The position numbers and the translations under genes are program-made. Shown piece after piece: positions 25,259 through 32,201 of a stretch of DNA of 64,000 bases. Positions within the stretch are counted from its first letter, which is position 1. Each line of letters begins with the position of its first letter. The notes under the pieces were generated by a model. The model saw only the letters and a list, made by a program, of their open reading frames with translations, did not search any database and was not told the origin of the DNA. This DNA comes from Curtobacterium sp. VKM Ac-2922 (GTDB lineage Bacteria; Actinomycetota; Actinomycetes; Actinomycetales; Microbacteriaceae). The stretch spans positions 31,232 through 95,231 of the forward strand of contig NZ_JALGRO010000015.1 in assembly GCF_022815645.1 (NCBI RefSeq). The letters are read 5' to 3'.

Positions 25259-26365
25259 GTGCGGCGTTGGTTGGAGACTCGATTGGTCAACCCTCATGTG
25301 CTCAGCTCATGGCGCGGGGACCGTCGGGTATCGTCAGGTTGCGTGATCCTCGCCTCAGAGGAATCCGTTCGTGATGCGTTGATCGATTCTGCATCGAAGA
25401 CTGCATTCGACTCGGGTTTCTTCCGGATCGGGCAACGCTCGCTCCCGCAGGCGGCGGTGCGCTCTGCATCGGCGGAACTTCGTCGTCTGCTGCACGAGTC
25501 CAGTAGCGAGCGTCCCCACCTCGCCCGTTCGATCCTCTCCCGGAAGGTCGGCATGAGGCTTCCGAGTCGTGGGATCGGTCAGACCCTCGTGTTCGAGTAC
25601 TTTCGTCGTCAGATATGTCGAGGGAGATCCCGGTCGATCGGCGACCTTGCACATGCGTATGTGCAGCAATCGATCATCCCTGATGATGTCCAGCATCGTC
25701 CTCGAAGTCATTATCGTCATCTAGTGCCGCTCCGGCGCGCTCTGGAGAAGGAACTCATCGGGACTGAGATGTCCACCCCGTGCCGGGACTACTTGGACAT
25801 TGCGCTTTCAGTGACCGAAACGCTCGAGGAGGCCGCGGAGGTGTTCTTTCGACTCGTGCTCTCAACAGTGGGGTTCACCGGGAGCGCGATGGAGTGGCTT
25901 CTCATGGATCAATCCGACCGAGGTGTGGCACGTTTTCCCGGCGTTCCGGTCCGCGACTACGTTCGCGAATCCCTGCGCCTCCGCACGCCCGCTTGCCGGT
26001 TGAGCCGAGACGTCACGAAGGGGATGACAGTCGGCGGTGTTCGAGTCGAGCAGGGTGACGAGCTCCTGTTGAACCTGTTCGCAGCGAACCGGGACCCGAA
26101 GGCCTTCCACCTGCCGGATGACTTCCGCCCGAGTCGATTCGGCGAGGGTGCCGGGAAGCGTGATCTGACTTTCGGCCTTGGCACACGGAGCTGTCCTGCT
26201 CAGCGGGCAGCGCTCGACTGTCTTCAGGACTTCCTCATCCCCCTTACAGCCGACTTCGAAGTCTCGTGGCGACCCCGTCGCGGATCCAAGATGATCGTTG
26301 GCACTCTGGCCATCCCTCCGAAAGGGACCTTCGTCATCAGGCGGACAGCTGGTCATGGCGTCTGA
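25259..26365 (+). CDS. Cytochrome P450, probable peptide-modifying enzyme
   Basis: This 368-residue protein has the P450 hallmarks: ESLR (ExxR, Glu237/Arg240) followed by TPACRLSRDV, NRDPKAFHLPDDFRPSRFG, and the heme loop FGLGTRSCPA with Cys312. In the I helix the usual Asp/Glu-Thr pair is replaced by Gly208-Ser209 (TVGFTGSAMEW), as may occur in P450s doing radical coupling rather than hydroxylation. The start is GTG 25259 with GAGAAAGG at 6-bp spacing; an upstream frame extension overlaps the peptide gene and is unlikely. Codons ending in A or T are frequent, unlike neighbouring genes, which suggests horizontal transfer. No ferredoxin gene is adjacent. Confidence 0.88.
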   Translation: MRRWLETRLVNPHVLSSWRGDRRVSSGCVILASEESVRDALIDSASKTAFDSGFFRIGQRSLPQAAVRSASAELRRLLHESSSERPHLARSILSRKVGMRLPSRGIGQTLVFEYFRRQICRGRSRSIGDLAHAYVQQSIIPDDVQHRPRSHYRHLVPLRRALEKELIGTEMSTPCRDYLDIALSVTETLEEAAEVFFRLVLSTVGFTGSAMEWLLMDQSDRGVARFPGVPVRDYVRESLRLRTPACRLSRDVTKGMTVGGVRVEQGDELLLNLFAANRDPKAFHLPDDFRPSRFGEGAGKRDLTFGLGTRSCPAQRAALDCLQDFLIPLTADFEVSWRPRRGSKMIVGTLAIPPKGTFVIRRTAGHGV

Positions 26366-27653
26366 CGGGGTGGTGACCCGCTCGCCAGGGCGTCTGCTGA
26401 TCGCTCACAACCTGACCGACGCGGTGGGCTCACGTGTACTGGCCGACACGATCACCGTGCTGGCAGTCCTCGGAGGGATGGCGGCGACGGAACTCGGAGT
26501 CCTGAACGCTGTCGAGTCGACCGTCGTCGTCGTGATTGCGGTGCCGACGTCGCTGCTGCTCGACCGCGTCGGGTTCCGGTGGGTCCTGCCGGTTGCGATG
26601 TCGGCGAAGCTCGCCCTGGGGCTGGCCGCCGGGCTGGTCTTCGCGGTGGTCGGCTTCGACGGGATCGCCACCATCCTGTTCGTCGCGGCTGTGGCGTGCT
26701 TCGGGGTGGTGTCGGAGCTCGGTCAACTGATTGCTGCTCGGGAGCTGTCGCGGGCAGGCTCCACGATGACGCGGCTGATTGCTTTCATGGAGGCGACGGA
26801 CAAAGTGGCGTCGCTGGCAGTTCCGGCGCTGGTGGGATTCTTTCTCGCGCGCGGCTTGGGGCTTCCCTTGCTGGTAGCGGCCATGTCGTCGTTGGTCTGC
26901 GCTGTGGGAACCGCGCTGGTGCTCAGCACATCGAGCCCATCGCGATCGACCGACCGTGCAGTCATTCCTGCGCAGACGCAAGAGCATGCGCAGGCACGGA
27001 CATCGGCGAGGCTGTCCGAGGTGTTTCTGGGCTTCAGGATCATCTGGCTGAATCGACGTCTTCGCTGCGTCGTCATCCTGTTGGCCGCCACGAACGCTGG
27101 CCTCGGGATGGGTGACACCGTCTTGGTCGTGCTCGTCCTCCAGGTCCTGCAGCTGTCCCCGGTCGTGTACGGAGCATTGTCATCGGTGGGGGCGGCAACA
27201 GCCTTGTGCGCGGCCCTCGTCGCCCCGGCAGTGCTCAACAGGTGGTCATCGAGTCAGATCTTCATGTCGACCTCGGTGGCGCAGCTGGCGTTTGCTGTTC
27301 TGCCACTCGTCGCTTCTCTCGCTCCGGGATGGGCTGTCCCGCTCTTGATTGCGCACGATGTGGGGTGGAGCGCGACCATCACGATCCTCGGGATCGCGGC
27401 TGCGACTCTGGCCGCCAGAGAAGTGCACCTCGCTGCGGTGGCGAGGGTCACGGCCGCCTCCCGCGTCGTCACGATCGGCGTGATTCCGGTCGCCGCTGTC
27501 GGTGGTGGCCTCCTCACGGATACCTGGGGGACAGCACCGGCGTTGCTTGCCTGGGTGCTCGTGGCGGCCACGGCGATGATCCTCTGCATGTCCATCCAGA
27601 GAGCGTGGCAATCGGACGACGGCCAATGGTCCCGAGAGGAGATGACCCGATGA
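26355..27653 (+). CDS. MFS transporter, probable exporter of the P450-modified peptide
   Basis: This 432-residue protein has about 12 hydrophobic helices, an MFS-like LLLDRVGFRWVLP loop after helix 2 and a hydrophilic central loop (SPSRSTDRAVIPAQTQEH). ATG 26355 lies inside the end of the P450 gene (11-bp overlap), so the two are coupled. Its base composition is also lower in GC than the surrounding genes. Export of, or self-protection from, the peptide product is inferred from position. Confidence 0.8.
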   Translation: MASDGVVTRSPGRLLIAHNLTDAVGSRVLADTITVLAVLGGMAATELGVLNAVESTVVVVIAVPTSLLLDRVGFRWVLPVAMSAKLALGLAAGLVFAVVGFDGIATILFVAAVACFGVVSELGQLIAARELSRAGSTMTRLIAFMEATDKVASLAVPALVGFFLARGLGLPLLVAAMSSLVCAVGTALVLSTSSPSRSTDRAVIPAQTQEHAQARTSARLSEVFLGFRIIWLNRRLRCVVILLAATNAGLGMGDTVLVVLVLQVLQLSPVVYGALSSVGAATALCAALVAPAVLNRWSSSQIFMSTSVAQLAFAVLPLVASLAPGWAVPLLIAHDVGWSATITILGIAAATLAAREVHLAAVARVTAASRVVTIGVIPVAAVGGGLLTDTWGTAPALLAWVLVAATAMILCMSIQRAWQSDDGQWSREEMTR

Positions 27654-28144
27654 GCGATGACGTCACGAGCGATCTGGTCGAGGGGGCGTCCGCGCGGGTG
27701 CGCCAGCTCCGACCCGAGGACATCGAACTCGTCGCCGCGCGAGAGCCGCCGACCCGCAACTACGTGCGCGCCGCCGCCGCACAGCAGGAAGCGGGGGAGC
27801 TGGTGGTCCTCGTCGCCTGGAACGGTGCCGTGCCGGTCGGCTCGGTCGAGGTGACCCGCGAGCCCGTGCCGGAAGCGCGGAACCTGCGCGTCGATGAGGA
27901 CATGCGTGGTCGTGGCGTCGGGACGATGCTCCTCCGGGCGGCTGAGCACCTCGCGCTGCCGGCCGGTGCGATCCGCGTCGGGGTCAGCGACGACAACGAC
28001 GGAGCGCGCCGTCTGTACCGCCGGCTCGGGTACGTCCCCATCGGCGACGTCGAGGAGTACGAGTACACCTACGTCGACGACGCGGACCAGACGCACGTCG
28101 TCCGCGAGCGTGCGGAGTACATGGCGAAGCAGCTGCCGGGCTGA
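27650..28144 (+). CDS. GNAT acetyltransferase at the end of the peptide/P450 operon
   Basis: This 164-residue GNAT protein has the acetyl-CoA motif DMRGRGVGTMLLRAAE near 85-100 and DNDGARRLYRRLGYVPIG near 120-137. ATG 27650 overlaps the MFS stop as ATGA and follows AGAGGAG at 8-bp spacing. Its codon use is as GC-rich as the host genes, unlike the two upstream genes. It may N-acetylate the peptide for tailoring or immunity, or be a resident gene captured downstream of the insertion. Confidence 0.82.
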   Translation: MSDDVTSDLVEGASARVRQLRPEDIELVAAREPPTRNYVRAAAAQQEAGELVVLVAWNGAVPVGSVEVTREPVPEARNLRVDEDMRGRGVGTMLLRAAEHLALPAGAIRVGVSDDNDGARRLYRRLGYVPIGDVEEYEYTYVDDADQTHVVRERAEYMAKQLPG

Positions 28145-28145
28145 C

Positions 28146-28200
28146 GGACTGGAGGCCCAGATCAGGCGAGCCGGTCGGCGCGCGTGATCCGCGCCTCCGG
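28146..28200. repeat. Degenerate GGAGGC-family hairpin after the GNAT gene
   Basis: GGACTGGAGGC at the left and GCGCCTCCGG at the right flank an imperfect inner stem that includes GATCA/TGATC. It begins at the GNAT stop and probably ends the operon transcript. It appears to be a decayed or diverged family member. Confidence 0.5.
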
Positions 28201-28240
28201 TTTCGCGATGTGGTGGCGACCGCAGGAATAGGCTTGCGAC

Positions 28241-29290
28241 GTGCATGGTGAGTACAAGGTCCCGGGTGGCAAGCTCGTCGTCGTCGACCTGCAGGTCGAG
28301 GACGACACCATCCGGCAGTTCCGTCTGGCGGGGGACTTCTTCCTCGAACCGGACGACGCGCTGCCGCTGATCGACGCCGCGGTCGAGGGGCTGCCGGCCA
28401 CCACCGACGCCGCCGGCATCGCGGCCGCCGTCCGGGCGGCGCTGCCCGCCGACGCCGTGCTGCTCGGCTTCACGCCCGAGTCCGTCGGGGTCGCGGTGCG
28501 ACGGGCGCTGTCGCGGGCGTCGACGTGGCTCGACCACGACTGGGAGGTCATCCACGAGGGGGCGATCAGCCCGAACGAGCACCTTGCGCTCGACCAGGTG
28601 CTGACCGAGGAAGTGGGGGCCGGACGCCGCCGCCCGACCCTGCGCATCTGGGAGTGGGACGAGCCCGCGGTCGTCATCGGGTCGTTCCAGTCGCTCAAGA
28701 ACGAGGTCGACCCCGAAGGTGCCGCGAAGTACGGCGTGCAGGTTGTCCGGCGGATCTCGGGCGGCGGGGCGATGTTCATGGACGCCGGCGCGATCATCTC
28801 GTACTCGCTGTACGTGCCGACCGACCTGGTGCAGGGCATGACCTTCGCCGACTCGTACGCGTTCCTGGACGAGTGGGTGATCGAGGCGCTGAAGTCCCTG
28901 GGCATCGACGCGTACTACCAGCCGCTCAACGACATCACCTCGGCCAAGGGCAAGATCGGCGGCGCCGCACAGAAGCGGCTCGGCACCGGTGCGCTGCTGC
29001 ACCACGCGACCATGAGCTACGACATGGACGGCGAGAAGATGGTGCAGGTGCTGCGCATCGGCCGCGAGAAGATGAGCGACAAGGGGACCACCTCGGCGGC
29101 GAAGCGGGTCGATCCGCTGCGGTCGCAGACCGGGTTGTCGCGGGCGGCGATCATCGACTCGCTCATCGCCACGTTCACGGCGCGGTACAAGGCGACGCCG
29201 GGTGCGGTCACCGCCGACGAGCGGGCGCGGGCGCGGGAACTCGTGGCGTCGAAGTTCGCGACGAAGGAGTGGCTCGAGCGCGTGCCCTGA
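28241..29290 (+). CDS. Lipoate-protein ligase A-family protein with extra N-terminal domain
   Basis: This 349-residue protein has an N-terminal region of about 95 residues resembling the LplA accessory domain (HGEYKVPGGKLVVVDLQVEDDTI...FFLEPDDAL). The BPL/LplA catalytic domain follows, with PNEHLALDQVL, VVRRISGGGAMFMDAG and the lysine loop SAKGKIGGAAQKR. It probably attaches lipoate or octanoate to E2 or GcvH proteins. The order of domains, accessory first, is reversed relative to E. coli LplA. The start is GTG 28241. Confidence 0.83.
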   Translation: MHGEYKVPGGKLVVVDLQVEDDTIRQFRLAGDFFLEPDDALPLIDAAVEGLPATTDAAGIAAAVRAALPADAVLLGFTPESVGVAVRRALSRASTWLDHDWEVIHEGAISPNEHLALDQVLTEEVGAGRRRPTLRIWEWDEPAVVIGSFQSLKNEVDPEGAAKYGVQVVRRISGGGAMFMDAGAIISYSLYVPTDLVQGMTFADSYAFLDEWVIEALKSLGIDAYYQPLNDITSAKGKIGGAAQKRLGTGALLHHATMSYDMDGEKMVQVLRIGREKMSDKGTTSAAKRVDPLRSQTGLSRAAIIDSLIATFTARYKATPGAVTADERARARELVASKFATKEWLERVP

Positions 29291-29303
29291 GCCGAGCGAC
29301 TGT

Positions 29304-29404
29304 GGGCCGGCGGCCGAGCCGAAATGGGTCGGCGGCCGAGCCGTTCGGTGGGGATCCCGGCGTGGGTCGGCGGCCGAGAGAGGGGGGATCCCGGCCGCCG
29401 AGCC
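29304..29404. repeat. Interspersed GGGTCGGCGGCCGAG repeats in a non-coding gap
   Basis: Three direct copies of GGG(T/C)CGGCGGCCGAG occur at about 29304, 29325 and 29363, with an inverted, shorter copy (GGCCGCCGAGCC) near 29393 and two GGGATCCCGG palindromes between them. The stretch could fold into alternative hairpins. It follows the LplA-family gene. No ORF is seen in it. Confidence 0.55.
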
Positions 29405-29503
29405 TCCAGTGTGGATGTCATCCCGATGAAGCAGCCCGGTGGATCGTGAGAATCACCCGCGCGGCGGATGTCCCGTCCCCCCGGCCGACGTAGCCTCGAT
29501 CGC

Positions 29504-29839
29504 GTGAACTGGTTGATCCTCCTGGGGGCGATGGCTGCAGCAGTCGTCGTGACGTGGATCGCCGATCGCGCGGGGTGGATCGACCTGTCGAACAAGTCGA
29601 CCAGCAGCGGGGGATCCGGCGGCATCGGCACGATGATGGACGAGGTCTTCGCCCCGACCCGGCACGAGACGCAGGCCGAGTACGAACGGCAGTCGCGCCT
29701 GCCTCGCGAAGCACCGACTCCGAGCGAGCACGACCACGACCTGCTGAGCGGCTCGGTGCTGATCCGGGTGCCGGCGGTCCGCAGTGCGAAGACCGGACGG
29801 CACGAAGCCCGCCCGGGCACGCACGACCGCTCGTACTGA
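29504..29839 (+). CDS. Hypothetical membrane-anchored protein
   Basis: This 111-residue protein starts at GTG 29504. It has one N-terminal TM helix (WLILLGAMAAAVVVTWIA), a Ser/Gly linker (SNKSTSSGGSGGIG), and an acidic/His-rich cytoplasmic or surface tail. No known family is recognised. Confidence 0.6.
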   Translation: MNWLILLGAMAAAVVVTWIADRAGWIDLSNKSTSSGGSGGIGTMMDEVFAPTRHETQAEYERQSRLPREAPTPSEHDHDLLSGSVLIRVPAVRSAKTGRHEARPGTHDRSY

Positions 29840-29844
29840 GCGCA

Positions 29845-30129
29845 TCAGCGCGTGGTGAGCTCCTGGTAGTCCGGGTGCCGCTCGATCCACGCTGCGACGT
29901 AGCTGCACTGCGGGACGACGCGCAACGACGAGCCCGACCGGACGTCGTCGAGGGCGTGCTGCACCAGGATCGACGCGTATCCGCCACCGCGGTGCGCCGG
30001 GTCGACCTCGGTGTGCACGAAGCGGATCTCGTCACCGTCGGTCTCGTACGCCGCGAAGCCGATCACCTGGCCGTCGTCGACGAGGGAGTACTGCTGCTGA
30101 TCGGTGTCGTTCCGGACGTCGAGTGCCAT
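29845..30129 (-). CDS. Small GNAT-like N-acetyltransferase (YjdJ type)
   Basis: This 94-residue protein matches the short GNAT-related family: YSLVDDGQVIGFAAYETDGDEIRFVHTEVDPAHRGGGYASILVQHALDD, then PQCSYVAAWIERHPDYQEL. The acetyl-CoA loop is RGGGYAS. The substrate is unknown. It converges with the preceding gene. Confidence 0.82.
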   Translation of the reverse strand: MALDVRNDTDQQQYSLVDDGQVIGFAAYETDGDEIRFVHTEVDPAHRGGGYASILVQHALDDVRSGSSLRVVPQCSYVAAWIERHPDYQELTTR

Positions 30130-30200
30130 GCCGGCGACGCTACGCCCGGGCCCCGAAGAAGGGCCTGTGCACCCGCTGGACGTCCCGTTACAGTCACTCC

Positions 30201-31571
30201 GTGACGCAGCAGCACGATGCCCAGACCCCGCCGTTCCGGTTCCGCACTCCGCCCGGGTGGCCGACACCCTCGGCCGAGTGGGTGGCACTCCACCAGCTCG
30301 CCGTCCCGGGCCCGCAGTGGACTCCCGTGCCCGGTGTCCCGACGGCGCCCGCGGGCTGGCGGTTCTGGCAGGCCGACCGCCGCGCGTTCCGTGCGGCGAT
30401 GCCCGCCGCCGCTCGTCGCCTGGTTGCCGTCGGCGGTGTCGGCGTCGGGCTGCTCGCGCTCGGCATCGTCCTGGCCGTCGTGCTCACGGCATCGGATGCC
30501 CCCGCGGTGTTCGCGCTCGTGCCGCTCGCGCTCGGTGCTGCGCTCTGGGTGGTGCCGTGCGTGCGGTGGTGGGACCTGGCGGCGACGACCGAGCGTGCCC
30601 TGGCTGCCGAGTCGGCGGCGCGACGGTCCGGCGCCGTGCTCGAGCACGCCCGTGCCGCGCGACCCGACCTGCGTGCCGACCAGGTGATCGCGGCGTGGAC
30701 TGCCGCCGCGTGGGGTGTCGAGACCGCGGCCCCGCTCGAGGCGCCCGCAGTCCGCTCGGCACGCCCCGTGTCGGCGGCGGGCTTCCTGCGCGCCTCCCGG
30801 ACCGCGACCGGCGTCACCGTGGTGCTGGCTGCGGTCGCACTCGTCGTCGGGGCCGGCGCGGGAGTCGCCCCCGTCGCGGTCCGCGCGCTGGACACCGGCC
30901 AGACGATCGCCCGTGGGATGCAGGACGGGGCCGGTGGCGACGCCCCGGACACCGCGGCGCCCTTCACCTCTGACGACGGCACCGTCACCGTGACCGAGGA
31001 CGACGACGCCTGGGACGACACGTGTGGCACGACCCCGGGCGACGGCGGCTGCTGGACCTGGCAGGTCACGAGCACCAAGACCTGCAACCTCGAGGTGACC
31101 ATCGGTTTCGCGGACACCCTGACCGGCGACGACACCCGCACGGTGCGCCGCACGGTCCAGGTGTCGAAGGACCGGCCGCTGTACATCGCCGAACCCGGCG
31201 ACGAGGACTACAGCGGCATCGAGGCCACCACGTGCGCCACGGCGTTGCCGCACCGGCTGGTCACCGGCGAGAGCGACGACCCGATCGCGGACAGCGAGTG
31301 GCCCGAGGGCTGTGACGCCTCCGGCTGCGTCGGCTGGGTGCTGCACCCGGAGGCGGACTGCACCGACGCCTCCGTCCAGTTCCTGGTCGACGACAGCGAC
31401 GGGCCGCTCGAGGACCCGCACGACCTGGTCGTGAGCGCCGAACTGCACGCCGGTGACCCCGTGACGGTCGTCGCGGGTGGGGTGCCCGACGACGACGGCA
31501 CCGCCTCGATCGTGCAGGTCACGTGCGCGGTGACGGGCGGTGCGCCCGCCGATCCGAGCGCACTCGGCTGA
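30201..31571 (+). CDS. Hypothetical membrane protein with Cys-rich extracellular domain
   Basis: This 456-residue protein starts at GTG 30201. A Pro/Trp-rich N-terminus (FRFRTPPGWPTPSAEW) of the kind seen before actinobacterial membrane domains precedes two TM helices near 75-125 and a third near 210-230. The extracellular part of about 220 residues is acidic and contains many Cys (DTCGTTPGDGGCWTW, TCNLEV, CDASGCVGW), probably disulfide-bonded. The function is not recognised. Confidence 0.68.
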   Translation: MTQQHDAQTPPFRFRTPPGWPTPSAEWVALHQLAVPGPQWTPVPGVPTAPAGWRFWQADRRAFRAAMPAAARRLVAVGGVGVGLLALGIVLAVVLTASDAPAVFALVPLALGAALWVVPCVRWWDLAATTERALAAESAARRSGAVLEHARAARPDLRADQVIAAWTAAAWGVETAAPLEAPAVRSARPVSAAGFLRASRTATGVTVVLAAVALVVGAGAGVAPVAVRALDTGQTIARGMQDGAGGDAPDTAAPFTSDDGTVTVTEDDDAWDDTCGTTPGDGGCWTWQVTSTKTCNLEVTIGFADTLTGDDTRTVRRTVQVSKDRPLYIAEPGDEDYSGIEATTCATALPHRLVTGESDDPIADSEWPEGCDASGCVGWVLHPEADCTDASVQFLVDDSDGPLEDPHDLVVSAELHAGDPVTVVAGGVPDDDGTASIVQVTCAVTGGAPADPSALG

Positions 31572-31612
31572 CCTCCGGGTCTGCGCCGGACGTGTCTGCC
31601 AGGATGCTAGGC

Positions 31613-32110
31613 ATGCACCACCGGATCCCGCTCGCGGCGGTGACGATCGTGGTCGTCGGCGCTGCGGCCGGATGTTCAGGAGGACAGATGCAGGCCCGAC
31701 CCACACGACAGCCCGACGACGCGAAGCGCAGCATCCAGCGGCTCGTGGACGACACGACCACTGCACTGGGTGGGACGTGGACCACGCAGGTGGGGCCCAG
31801 GCTCGGCACCTGCAAGGACGAGCACGGGGACGGGGCAGGCATCAACTACACGGTCATCGCCGCTCGATCGGGGCGGGGTGACGCTGCCCGGGACATCGCG
31901 ACCCTCGAGCACCTGTGGCGCTCCGAGGGCCTCGAGACGACCCGGTTCGCGACCGACGACGAGTCGTACGTGGGGCTCGACGGCCGGGGGACAGCCATCG
32001 CGAACATCGGGTTCCGCTCGTCGGACCTGGGCGGCGGCGACACGGTGACCGGGACGTCGGCCTGTGCGGCGGGCGACTACGCGCAGCTTCGGAAGCAGGA
32101 GCGTTCCTGA
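31613..32110 (+). CDS. Putative lipoprotein
   Basis: This 165-residue protein has a signal peptide ending in the lipobox GAAAGCSGG. Met 31613 is preferred to the in-frame ATG at 31604, which has no room for a ribosome site. The mature part is polar, contains two more Cys (GTCKDEHG and SACAAGDY), and resembles small actinobacterial lipoproteins of unknown function. Confidence 0.7.
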   Translation: MHHRIPLAAVTIVVVGAAAGCSGGQMQARPTRQPDDAKRSIQRLVDDTTTALGGTWTTQVGPRLGTCKDEHGDGAGINYTVIAARSGRGDAARDIATLEHLWRSEGLETTRFATDDESYVGLDGRGTAIANIGFRSSDLGGGDTVTGTSACAAGDYAQLRKQERS

Positions 32111-32142
32111 CGGGACACCCGACGCCGCACCGGAATGGTGCA

Positions 32143-32185
32143 CACGACGACGAAGCCGCTGTCTGCTGACAGCGGCTTCGTCGTG
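32143..32185. terminator. Strong hairpin terminator between converging genes
   Basis: CACGACGAAGCCGCTGTC pairs exactly with GACAGCGGCTTCGTCGTG around the loop TGCT, a near-19-bp stem. It sits between the lipoprotein gene and the DHA2 transporter gene, which converge. It is not related to the GGAGGC family. Confidence 0.78.
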
Positions 32186-32201
32186 GGTGGAACGGGTGCG
32201 G

